In this document: positions 33,511 through 41,413 of the stretch, piece by piece
Layout: every line of letters begins with the position of its first letter
Position numbering within the stretch: position 1 is the first letter of the stretch
Assembly: GCA_045129695.1 (NCBI GenBank)
Contig: JBGVJZ010000011.1
Coordinates: 1-64,000, forward strand
Origin: Eshraghiella sp045129695
GTDB taxonomy: Bacteria; Bacillota; Clostridia; Lachnospirales; Lachnospiraceae
Direction: 5' to 3'
Length of the DNA: 64,000 nt
The notes under the pieces: generated by a model
Told to the model about the DNA's origin: nothing
What the model saw: only the letters and a program-made list of their open reading frames with translations
The model's database searches: none
Translations under genes and position numbers: made by a program

Positions 33511-34788
33511 ATGAAGTACAGTGATATGTCAGTTGAAGAGTTACAGGCGCTCTTAGCTCGGTTGAATCAGGAATATGAGGAGATGAAGGCTTTGGGCTTA
33601 ACACTTGATATGTCTAGAGGAAAGCCGTCTTCAGCACAGTTAGATATATCCAATGATATGTTAGATGTGTTTAATTCCGGAAGTGATTGTAAGAGTGCAG
33701 AAGGGATTGACTGCAGAAATTACGGAAATCTTGAAGGAATTCCGCAGGCACGTAAGCTTATGGGTGATTTAATGAGAGTTCCTGCAGAGAATGTTTATGT
33801 ATGTGGTAATGCAAGTCTTAATATTATGTATGACTGTGTTGCCCGTGCAATGATGTTTGGTATAATGGGCTGTACTCCATGGTGCAGACTTCCAAAGGTT
33901 AAATTCCTTTGTCCTGTACCGGGATATGACAGACATTTTAAGATAACAGAGCTGTTTGGAATTGAGATGATTAATATTCCAATGACCGGTGAAGGACCGG
34001 ATATGGATTTGGTTGAGAAGCTTGTTGCTTCCGATTCAAGTATTAAGGGTATCTGGTGTGTTCCGAAATACTCTAATCCACAGGGTATAGTGTACTCAGA
34101 TGAGACAGTAAGCAGATTTGCCAATCTTAAGCCTGCTGCTAAGGATTTTAGAATTTTCTGGGATAATGCTTATATTGTTCATCATATTTATGATGAGAGT
34201 ATTGAGATTCCTGAAATTTTATCAGAATGTGCCAAAGCAGGTAATCCGGATATGGTATATGAATTCTGTTCAACTTCTAAGATTACGTTTGCTGGTGCCG
34301 GAATTTCAGCGATTGCTGCTTCAGTGGACAATCTTAAATGGATTCAGAAGAGTCTTACTGTCCAGACAATCAGCTATGATAAGCTTAATCAGTTAAGACA
34401 TGTATTGTATTTTAAGGATGCTGACGGAATTAAAGCACATATGAGAAAACATGCGGATTTCTTAAGACCTAAATTTGATGCTGTTCTTAATATTTTTGAG
34501 CAGGAACTGGGTGATACAGGTGTTGCAGAATGGACAAAGCCGATGGGTGGATATTTCATCTCATTTGAAGCAATGGAGGGATGTGCCAAGGCAATTGTTG
34601 CTAAATGTAAAGAAGCGGGAGTTGTTTTAACAGGTGCAGGTGCACCATTCCCATATGGAGTTGACCCTAAGGATACTAATATCAGAATTGCGCCATCATA
34701 TCCGACTCCTGAAGAGTTAGAGAAGGCAGCTAAGCTTTTTGCACTATGCGTTAAGCTTGTAAGTGTTGAGAAGCTTCTTTGTAAATAA
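33511..34788 (+). CDS. PLP-dependent aspartate aminotransferase (subgroup Ic-like)
   Basis: 425 residues, fold-type I PLP enzyme. The N-terminus MSVEELQALLARLNQEYEEM and LGLTLDMSRGKPS is characteristic of a branch with the Asp_aminotransf domain (PF12897, from memory). PLP-binding Lys257 lies in STSKITFAGAG; CVPKYSNPQG and FWDNAYIVHH supply the usual Asn and Asp/Tyr. It probably interconverts aspartate and oxaloacetate, linking to the decarboxylase cluster at 50-55 kb. Monocistronic or read into proC, 38 bp downstream. Confidence 0.85.
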   Translation: MKYSDMSVEELQALLARLNQEYEEMKALGLTLDMSRGKPSSAQLDISNDMLDVFNSGSDCKSAEGIDCRNYGNLEGIPQARKLMGDLMRVPAENVYVCGNASLNIMYDCVARAMMFGIMGCTPWCRLPKVKFLCPVPGYDRHFKITELFGIEMINIPMTGEGPDMDLVEKLVASDSSIKGIWCVPKYSNPQGIVYSDETVSRFANLKPAAKDFRIFWDNAYIVHHIYDESIEIPEILSECAKAGNPDMVYEFCSTSKITFAGAGISAIAASVDNLKWIQKSLTVQTISYDKLNQLRHVLYFKDADGIKAHMRKHADFLRPKFDAVLNIFEQELGDTGVAEWTKPMGGYFISFEAMEGCAKAIVAKCKEAGVVLTGAGAPFPYGVDPKDTNIRIAPSYPTPEELEKAAKLFALCVKLVSVEKLLCK

Positions 34789-34826
34789 TAATTCACAATA
34801 AATAATTCTTACAAAGGGGAAGTATA

Positions 34827-35627
34827 ATGAATACATTTGGTTTTATAGGAATGGGTAACATGGGACATGCCATGTTGAACGGACTTCTCAAGGAGATTCC
34901 GGCTTATCAGATAAGATTTACCGATGCATCAGAGGTAATCAGAACACATGTAAGTGAAGAGACGGGTGTTACAAGTATTCCGACTAATATTGAGCTTGCA
35001 AACAGTGTTAAGTATATTGTTCTTGCAATTAAGCCGCAGTGCTATGATGAGGTAATTAAAGGAATCAGAAATGTAGTAACAAGGGATAAAATAATTATTT
35101 CTCTTGCTCCGGGAATTACAATTGAAGATATTAGAAACAAATTTGATTCGGAGGTAAGAGTTGTACGATGTATGCCAAATACTCCGGCACTTATCGGTGA
35201 AGGCATGACGGGAGTTGCATATGATTCAAGACTTTTTGATGTTGAAGAGATTGATACAATTTCACGTTTCTTTAATTCCTTCGGTAAATTCAGAGTTGTT
35301 GCAGAGCAGTTATTGAATACCGTTACATGTGTAAGCGGAAGTTCACCCGCATATGTATATATGTTCATTGAAGCATTAGCTGACAGTGCGGTTAAATACG
35401 GCATGAGCCGACAGGACGCAATTGAGTTTGCGGCAATGACTGTTAAAGGTGCTGCTGACATGGTACTCACAACTAAGGAACATCCTGCTGTACTTAAGGA
35501 CAGAGTGTGTTCACCTGGCGGAACTACAATTGCAGGTGTATCAGCACTTGAAGAGAATAATTTCCGTCATGCAATCATTGCGGCAACGGATAAATGCTAT
35601 GAAAAATGTACAGGAATTAAAAAATGA
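34827..35627 (+). CDS. proC: Pyrroline-5-carboxylate reductase
   Basis: 266 residues. N-terminal NAD(P) motif GFIGMGNMGHAML, VLAIKPQCYDEV, VRCMPNTPALIGEGMT and the C-terminal signature SPGGTTIAGVSALEENNFR. It makes proline from pyrroline-5-carboxylate. The stop overlaps the next gene by 4 bp (ATGA). Confidence 0.95.
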   Translation: MNTFGFIGMGNMGHAMLNGLLKEIPAYQIRFTDASEVIRTHVSEETGVTSIPTNIELANSVKYIVLAIKPQCYDEVIKGIRNVVTRDKIIISLAPGITIEDIRNKFDSEVRVVRCMPNTPALIGEGMTGVAYDSRLFDVEEIDTISRFFNSFGKFRVVAEQLLNTVTCVSGSSPAYVYMFIEALADSAVKYGMSRQDAIEFAAMTVKGAADMVLTTKEHPAVLKDRVCSPGGTTIAGVSALEENNFRHAIIAATDKCYEKCTGIKK

Positions 35628-36169
35628 TTGAGAAAATTCAAAGACTAAAAAGAGAACTTAAATACAGCGGAGCAATTGTTGATTTCTATACCGACACTAT
35701 GCATTTTCCTAACGGAAATACTGAAGAGTGGGATTACATAGCACACAGAAAGGGTGCGGCGGCGGTTATTGCAGTGCTTGATAACGGAAAGCTTCTGATG
35801 GTTAAGCAGTACAGAAATGCTCTTAACAGAGAGACACTGGAGATTCCTGCCGGAAGCAGGGACAGTGTTGATGAACCGACCATTGAGTGCGCAGCAAGAG
35901 AACTCGAAGAAGAGACCGGATACAAAGCAGGCAAATTAGAACTTCTTTTAACCATTCAGACAACGGTGGCATTCTGTAATGAAGTGATTGATATTTATTT
36001 TGCTACGGATTTAGTTAAGACCAGTCAGAAGCTTGATGAAAATGAATTTGTTGAAATCGGTGAGTATTCAATGGATGAGCTTTTGGATATGATATATTCA
36101 TGTAAACTTCAGGATGGTAAAACTGTGTCGGCAATACTTGCGTACAAAGCTAAATATTTATCAAAATAA
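35624..36169 (+). CDS. nudF: NUDIX hydrolase, ADP-ribose pyrophosphatase type
   Basis: 181 residues. The Nudix box is recognised by ARELEEETGYKAG following PAGSRDSVDEPT; one residue more than the usual Gx5E lies between Gly and Glu. KQYRNALNRETLEIPAG upstream is typical of ADP-ribose pyrophosphatases, which cleave ADP-ribose to AMP and ribose-5-phosphate. Overlaps proC. nudF-spoIIM-xerD order is as in Bacillus. Confidence 0.9.
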   Translation: MIEKIQRLKRELKYSGAIVDFYTDTMHFPNGNTEEWDYIAHRKGAAAVIAVLDNGKLLMVKQYRNALNRETLEIPAGSRDSVDEPTIECAARELEEETGYKAGKLELLLTIQTTVAFCNEVIDIYFATDLVKTSQKLDENEFVEIGEYSMDELLDMIYSCKLQDGKTVSAILAYKAKYLSK

Positions 36170-36181
36170 AGTCTAAATATT

Positions 36182-36223
36182 ACCTCGTTTTCATATGATT
36201 AGAATATGGAAATGAGGTTTTTT
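36182..36223 (+). terminator. Terminator whose 3' arm contains the next gene's start codon
   Basis: ACCTCGTTTTCATAT (36182-36196) pairs along its whole length, with two G-U pairs, with ATATGGAAATGAGGT (36204-36218); TTTTTT follows. The ATG at 36206 and a second at 36212 both lie in the right arm. Confidence 0.7.
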
Positions 36224-36754
36224 AATAATTTAACAAAAAAATATATTCTGCTATTTCCGCTGTGTATTTTAATAGGAGCAGTGGGAATTAATATGCTTGG
36301 TCCGGACAAGGTATGGGAATGGAATCTGTTTGATATTGATTATCTGACAAATGTTTCAACAGCTGATTTAAAATTTACCGAAGTATTGTATTTTCTATTG
36401 AAAAAAAGGAGCCTGCATATTGTGTTGATTGTACTTGTATGTTTTTCAACCATACGGGACAGACTGCTGTATTATGTTGTTGCATGGATGGGACTGACAT
36501 TTGGAGTAATCCTTGCGGCATTATTTTTACAATATGGATTTAAAGGAATATGGATATTTGCTATTGGAATTCTGATTCATATATTAATATATATTTTTGC
36601 AACAATAATGCTTCTGTATATCAGTGTAAAAAACGATAAAAATGTTCTAAGTGGGGGATACATACTGCCTTTTATACTGTTTTTGGCGGGTATAATGGTA
36701 GAATCTTTATTAAATTGGGGTGTTTTCCCAAAAATACTGGGACTTTATCATTAA
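36206..36754 (+). CDS. spoIIM: SpoIIM-like membrane protein
   Basis: 182 residues, about five membrane helices and no catalytic motif. The pattern of an initial helix, a soluble loop, LYFLLKKRSLHIVLI, then GLTFGVILAALFLQYGFKG and a GIWIFAIGILIHILIYI helix fits stage II sporulation protein M, part of the SpoIIDMP peptidoglycan machine in engulfment. The position between nudF and xerD is also that of spoIIM in Bacillus. Sequence divergence leaves some doubt. The start codon is uncertain: both candidate ATGs (36206, 36212) lie inside a terminator hairpin and lack a good ribosome site. Confidence 0.6.
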   Translation: MEMRFFNNLTKKYILLFPLCILIGAVGINMLGPDKVWEWNLFDIDYLTNVSTADLKFTEVLYFLLKKRSLHIVLIVLVCFSTIRDRLLYYVVAWMGLTFGVILAALFLQYGFKGIWIFAIGILIHILIYIFATIMLLYISVKNDKNVLSGGYILPFILFLAGIMVESLLNWGVFPKILGLYH

Positions 36755-36760
36755 TAATTC

Positions 36761-36789
36761 TTGATTTTGTCACCTAATACGGATATAAT
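36761..36789 (+). promoter_or_regulatory. Promoter of xerD
   Basis: TTGATT (36761-36766), 17 nt, TATAAT (36784-36789), 36 nt before the ATG at 36825. Confidence 0.6.
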
Positions 36790-36824
36790 AAAATTTATCG
36801 TTTTTGAATCACAAAGGAGAATTT

Positions 36825-37709
36825 ATGGAGAGTTACGTAGAGCAGTACATACTGTATCTGCAAAGGGTGAAGAAAACCTCTGACAATACTGTCGCAGCAT
36901 ACAAAAGGGATTTGAATAAGCTGATGCAGTTTTTTTCAGAGCATGTAGTTGATGATTTTGGGAAGGTTACATTTACGGATTTGAATTCTTATATTCTGAC
37001 ACTGGAGAAGGAAGGATGCGCTTCCTCTACGGTATCAAGAAATGTGTCAACAATCAAATCATTTTTTACTTATCTATTTAGAATGAAAATAATAGAGAAT
37101 GATCCGGCAATTAATTTGAAGGCACCGAAGATTATCAAAAAGGTTCCCGAGGTTCTGACTGTGGAGGAAATGGACAGGCTGTTATCCCTGCCTGATGATT
37201 CTGTTAAAGGGATTAGGGATAGGGCTATGCTTGAGCTGCTGTACGCAACAGGTCTCAAGGTTTCTGAAATGATTTCAGTTAAGCTTAGTGATATTAATAC
37301 ATCAATGCGGTATATCCGACTTGTTGATGGGGATAAGGAGAGAATTGTACCTTTTAATATTTCTGCGAAGAGTGCAGTGGAAGAGTATATTAATAGCAGC
37401 AGGGGTAAATTAGTTTCCGACAGGGATTCACAGGAGATTCTGTTCTTAAATTATACAGGTGAGCCAATGAGCCGACAGGGCTTTTGGAAGATTATTAAGC
37501 AGTACGGTGAGATGGCGGGACTTGGCGAGAAGCTTACGCCACATGTATTCAGACATTCCTTTGCAGCACATATGGTTGAAAATGGTGCTGATTTGAAATC
37601 CTTACAGGAGATGCTGGGGCATTCCGATATTTCTTCAACACAGATATATTCGTCTTTCAGTCATTCAGGAATAAGTGCGGTATATGAGAAGGCACATCCG
37701 AGAAAGTAA
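36825..37709 (+). CDS. xerD: Tyrosine recombinase XerD
   Basis: 294 residues from the ATG at 36825, which follows AAAGGAG. N-terminal SAM-like core-binding domain (YVEQYILYLQRVKKTSDNT) and catalytic domain with HVFRHSFAAHM, LQEMLGHSDISSTQIYS and the nucleophile Tyr. With XerC or alone it resolves chromosome dimers at dif. Where E. coli XerD has the first catalytic Arg (ATGLRVSE), this protein has Lys145 (ATGLKVSE). Between spoIIM-like gene and a terminator, as Bacillus ripX. Confidence 0.9.
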   Translation: MESYVEQYILYLQRVKKTSDNTVAAYKRDLNKLMQFFSEHVVDDFGKVTFTDLNSYILTLEKEGCASSTVSRNVSTIKSFFTYLFRMKIIENDPAINLKAPKIIKKVPEVLTVEEMDRLLSLPDDSVKGIRDRAMLELLYATGLKVSEMISVKLSDINTSMRYIRLVDGDKERIVPFNISAKSAVEEYINSSRGKLVSDRDSQEILFLNYTGEPMSRQGFWKIIKQYGEMAGLGEKLTPHVFRHSFAAHMVENGADLKSLQEMLGHSDISSTQIYSSFSHSGISAVYEKAHPRK

Positions 37710-37727
37710 GTACTTAATCCTACATGT

Positions 37728-37778
37728 AAAAACCACTGAACTTTATTCCAAAACTGGGTTAAAGCTTCAGTGGTTTTT
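37728..37778. terminator. Bidirectional terminator between xerD and aroF
   Basis: AAAAACCACTGAA (37728-37740) pairs perfectly with TTCAGTGGTTTTT (37766-37778); A- and T-runs make it work on both strands. Confidence 0.75.
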
Positions 37779-37804
37779 GATTAAAACAGATGATTATAGG
37801 AAAA

Positions 37805-38833
37805 TTAACACTGCTCTGCAATTGTAAATAACAATTTCTCTGAATCATCCCATCCAAGGCAAGGGTCGGTAATTGATTTGCCGTATATGTGTTCGCCGAT
37901 TTTCTGGTTGCCCGGCTCAATATAGCTTTCAACCATAACACCTTTTACAAGGCTGCGGATATCGCTGTTCATTCTGCGGCTGTGAAGAACGTCCTCAACA
38001 ATTCTAAGCTGTTCATTGTACTGCTTGTTAGAGTTGCTGTGATTAGCATCAACTACAACAGCAGGGAATGGAAGTTTGTGTTCAGCATACATTTTGTTGA
38101 CTAAGAGTAAATCCTCATAGTGGTAGTTAGGAACACACTGACCTTTCTTATTAACCGCACCACGAAGTACAGAGTGGGTGAGTGGGTTACCTGATGTGCG
38201 AACCTCATTGCTTCTGTAGATAAAAGTATGAGGATGTGATGCAGCATGAACTGAGTTAAGCATTACATCATATCCGCCGGCAGTAGGGTTCTTCATTCCT
38301 ACAGGAACGTCCATACCGCTTGCAGTAAGACGATGCTGCTGATCCTCAACGGAACGTGCACCGATTGCGACATATGATAAAGTATCGTCGCAGTACATCC
38401 AGTTCTCAGGGTAGAGCATTTCGTCAGCAGGGAAGAAGCCTGTTTCACGAATTACATCTAAGTGAAGCTTACGGATTGCCTTAATACCTGCAACCAAATC
38501 CGGTTTCTTCTCCGGATCCGGCTGGTGAAGCATACCCTTGTAGCCGTCACCTGTGGTTCTTGGCTTGTTGGTGTACACACGGGGGATAATAATAACCTTA
38601 TCCTTAATCTGTTCCTGAACCTTTGCAAGTCTTGTAACATAATCCATTACAGCCTCTTCATTATCAGCTGAGCATGGTCCGATTACTGCAACAAACTTGT
38701 CTGATTTACCTGTAAATACATCTCTGACTTCTGCGTCAAAAGATTTTTTCTTAGCTATAAGCTCTTCACTCAAAGGAAATTCACTTTTAATTTCCTCAGG
38801 AGAAGGAAGATTTTTTAAAAATTCAATACTCAT
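37805..38833 (-). CDS. aroF: 3-deoxy-7-phosphoheptulonate synthase, class I
   Basis: 342 residues, typical of AroF/G/H. KFVAVIGPCSADNEEAVMDY, YTNKPRTTGDGYKGM, the VGMKNPTAGGYDVM turn and VVDANHSNSNKQY are conserved; the metal ligands Cys, His and others lie in GPCS and DANHSNS. It condenses phosphoenolpyruvate and erythrose-4-phosphate, the first step of aromatic amino acid synthesis. Which amino acid feeds back cannot be said. Transcribed alone on the minus strand, divergent from the LytTR gene. Confidence 0.94.
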   Translation of the reverse strand: MSIEFLKNLPSPEEIKSEFPLSEELIAKKKSFDAEVRDVFTGKSDKFVAVIGPCSADNEEAVMDYVTRLAKVQEQIKDKVIIIPRVYTNKPRTTGDGYKGMLHQPDPEKKPDLVAGIKAIRKLHLDVIRETGFFPADEMLYPENWMYCDDTLSYVAIGARSVEDQQHRLTASGMDVPVGMKNPTAGGYDVMLNSVHAASHPHTFIYRSNEVRTSGNPLTHSVLRGAVNKKGQCVPNYHYEDLLLVNKMYAEHKLPFPAVVVDANHSNSNKQYNEQLRIVEDVLHSRRMNSDIRSLVKGVMVESYIEPGNQKIGEHIYGKSITDPCLGWDDSEKLLFTIAEQC

Positions 38834-38925
38834 AAATTCAACCTCATTTATCCTGTTTATATTTTCAAAGCGTATTTTAACATTATTTCGGTTCTAAATC
38901 TACCTCTTTTTGCATATTTATTACA

Positions 38926-38992
38926 TTTTACCATTGTTTTTTTACCTGTTACCTTCAGGATGTTTACATTGAAAAGGAGTTTGATATATAAT
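38926..38992 (+). promoter_or_regulatory. Promoter and candidate operator of the LytTR gene
   Basis: TTTACA (38963-38968), 18 nt, TATAAT (38987-38992) is a fair sigma-A promoter. Upstream, TTTTACC occurs at 38926-38932 and 38940-38946, and TTACC at 38949-38953; these repeated motifs could be binding sites of the LytTR protein, but their spacing is not the classical 12-13 bp gap. Confidence 0.35.
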
Positions 38993-39011
38993 CTAACCAT
39001 GGAGATGAGAT

Positions 39012-39464
39012 ATGAAGATAAGGATTGAAATGGTTGCTCCCGGAGATGAAGAGATTATTGTTCGGGTGAGCGAACTGAATGAAACAGTGGGAAGAATTCA
39101 AAAGGCAGTCTCGGAGATTACTTCCGGTAAATCTACACTGACCTTGTACAAAAATGATACTCAGTATTACATAGAACTTAATCAGATTTTGTTCTTTGAA
39201 ACAACTGGAAACAGTATATGTGCACATACTGCAAAGGAAGTTTTTACGACAAAAAGCAAGCTCTATGAGCTCATGGAAATTCTTCCGCCATCATTTATGC
39301 GAGTATCAAAGTCCACAATACTTAATACAAAGCATGTATATTCTATTACCAAAAATATTACTGCATCAAGTGAAGTGGAATTTAAGAATACACATAAAAA
39401 GGTTTATGTGTCCAGAAATTATTACAAAGATTTAATCAGCAAATTAGAAGAAAAGAGGTTTTAA
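39012..39464 (+). CDS. LytTR-domain transcriptional regulator without receiver domain
   Basis: 150 residues. The N-terminal 45 residues are not a receiver domain; the rest is a LytTR DNA-binding domain (NQILFFETTGNSICAHT, then ELMEILPPSFMRVSKSTILN and VYVSRNYYKDL). Its control cannot be by phosphorylation, so it probably depends on its membrane partner encoded 2 bp downstream. This two-gene arrangement recalls LytTR regulatory systems of streptococci. Targets are unknown, with autoregulation likely. Confidence 0.88.
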   Translation: MKIRIEMVAPGDEEIIVRVSELNETVGRIQKAVSEITSGKSTLTLYKNDTQYYIELNQILFFETTGNSICAHTAKEVFTTKSKLYELMEILPPSFMRVSKSTILNTKHVYSITKNITASSEVEFKNTHKKVYVSRNYYKDLISKLEEKRF

Positions 39465-39466
39465 TA

Positions 39467-40180
39467 ATGAGAAGAGGTAGACTTAAATCAATAGTGTGGG
39501 GATTATTACTTATTGTATCAGCTTTATTCATAGTTTTGTCAGTAATGGGGTATATTGACAATGTAGGACCGGTTAAAACAATTTTTACAATTTTATTTGC
39601 AGGAATTGCTATTACAAGCTTAATTGATTTGAATTTTTTTGGTGTATTTTTTCCAATGGCATTTGTCGGAATGATTTATGACAGCCGACTTGGAATTGAG
39701 AAATTGACACCATGGCCGATTCTTGGAATTGCGTTATTGCTTACAATTGGTTTTTCACTTATTTTCAAAAAAAAAGAGCATTTTTTCCATAAGAATTATT
39801 CAGAGGGCAGGGATGAATATATAATTGATATGGATGACGAGAATGGTGAGGTTATTAACTGTAAGGCTGAATTTAATGAATCTGTCAAATATATTCACTC
39901 CAAAAATTTAAAGAAAATTAATGTTAAATCTACATTCGGCGGAGTAAAATTATACTTGGATGGTTCTGAAATTCCGTCTAAATCAGCGGGTTTGGATTTG
40001 GATGTGAGTTTTGGAGGCGTAGAATTATATATTCCAAAGGACTGGGATGTTAAAATTCATGGAGCTGCATCTTTTGGAAGTATTGTAGAGAAAAATCATG
40101 CATCAATTAATGATATTTCACCGGTGCTCCATCTGACAGGAAGCGTCAAATTCGGCGGCGTTGAAATTACTTATGTATAA
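39467..40180 (+). CDS. LiaF-like membrane protein
   Basis: 237 residues. Four membrane helices in the N-terminal half (about 10-28, 33-55, 60-75, 84-101) and a soluble C-terminal beta-helix-like domain with repeats of a FGGV pattern (STFGGVKLYLDGSEI, SFGGVELYIPKDW, VKFGGVEITYV), as in the LiaF/DUF2154 cell-wall-active antibiotic response domain. Paired with the LytTR gene, 2 bp apart; it may sense the envelope and hold the regulator. LiaF inhibits a response regulator system in Bacillus, which makes an inhibitory role plausible here. Confidence 0.82.
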   Translation: MRRGRLKSIVWGLLLIVSALFIVLSVMGYIDNVGPVKTIFTILFAGIAITSLIDLNFFGVFFPMAFVGMIYDSRLGIEKLTPWPILGIALLLTIGFSLIFKKKEHFFHKNYSEGRDEYIIDMDDENGEVINCKAEFNESVKYIHSKNLKKINVKSTFGGVKLYLDGSEIPSKSAGLDLDVSFGGVELYIPKDWDVKIHGAASFGSIVEKNHASINDISPVLHLTGSVKFGGVEITYV

Positions 40181-40202
40181 ATAATATTAAAGGGGTTTGT
40201 GT

Positions 40203-41408
40203 ATGGATAAGAGAAGAGTAGTATGGATTGTTTTGGACAGTGTGGGAATGGGAGCACTTCCGGATGCAGCAAGGTTTGATGACGAGGGTGCCAATACAAT
40301 CGGGCATATCTGGGAATATAATGAGGGACTTGATATTCCCAATCTGATAAAGCTTGGTTATGGCAATATATACGGAATGAATCTTATTCCAAAATGCAGC
40401 AATCCTATTGGGGCATATGGCAGGATGGCAGAATTATCAAATGGTAAGGATACCACAGTCGGACATTGGGAAATGACAGGCGTCATTTCCCATAAAGCAT
40501 TTCCAACTTTTCCGGATGGATTCACTGATGAGATTATATCTGAATTTATTAAGAAAACAGGTGTGCCGGGAGTGCTTGGCAACTGCGTTGCGTCGGGAAC
40601 TGAGATAATAGAAAGCCTTGGAGCGGAGCATATACAAAAGGGAATGCCTATAGTATATACCTCCGCTGACAGTGTTTTTCAGATTGCATATTATGTAGGG
40701 AGGGATTCGGACTGCAATGAAACGGATTTGGATAAATTAAACAGATTGTATGAACTATGCCAGACAGCGAGAGACATATTAAGAGGTGATAATGAGGTAT
40801 CAAGAGTAATTGCAAGACCTTTTATCGGAATGAAGGGTAATTATACAAGAACTTCTGACAGGAGGGATTACGCAATTACACCTCCGGATTATAATCTGTT
40901 AAACTGTTTGAAAAATCAGGAATATGATGTAATCAGCGTTGGTAAGATAGAGGATATTTTTGCCGGTTCGGGAATTACGGAGTCAACACATACCAGGAAC
41001 AACATGGATGGTGTGGATGTTATTCTTAAATATATGGCAGAGGATAATCACGGATTAATTTTTGCTAATCTTGTTGAATTTGATTCTACGTGGGGACACA
41101 GAAGGGATGCAGCCGGCTATGGAAAGGGACTTGAGGAATTTGATGCCAGACTACCGGAGATTTTTGCTTCACTCAGAGAAGAAGATATTCTGATAATTAA
41201 TGCCGACCATGGTTGTGACCCGACCTATAAGGGAACTGATCATACAAGAGAATATGTTCCTGTACTTATTTATGGCAGAAATGTTGAGCCGGCTGATATC
41301 GGAACACGCAAATCCTTTGCAGATGTGGGACAGACAATTGCGGAATATCTGGGTGCAGAACCGATTGTTAACGGAGAAAGCTTTCTTTCGCAAATTGAAA
41401 GGGGATAA
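40203..41408 (+). CDS. deoB: Phosphopentomutase DeoB
   Basis: 401 residues from the ATG at 40203, preceded by AAAGGGG. Alkaline phosphatase superfamily: metal site VWIVLDSVGMGALPDA, TVGHWEMTGV with the phosphorylated Thr, and late INADHGCDPTYKGTDHTRE. Converts ribose or deoxyribose 1-phosphate to the 5-phosphate. Coupled to the nucleoside phosphorylase that follows (6-bp gap); together they salvage pyrimidine nucleosides. Confidence 0.95.
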   Translation: MDKRRVVWIVLDSVGMGALPDAARFDDEGANTIGHIWEYNEGLDIPNLIKLGYGNIYGMNLIPKCSNPIGAYGRMAELSNGKDTTVGHWEMTGVISHKAFPTFPDGFTDEIISEFIKKTGVPGVLGNCVASGTEIIESLGAEHIQKGMPIVYTSADSVFQIAYYVGRDSDCNETDLDKLNRLYELCQTARDILRGDNEVSRVIARPFIGMKGNYTRTSDRRDYAITPPDYNLLNCLKNQEYDVISVGKIEDIFAGSGITESTHTRNNMDGVDVILKYMAEDNHGLIFANLVEFDSTWGHRRDAAGYGKGLEEFDARLPEIFASLREEDILIINADHGCDPTYKGTDHTREYVPVLIYGRNVEPADIGTRKSFADVGQTIAEYLGAEPIVNGESFLSQIERG

Positions 41409-41413
41409 ATACT

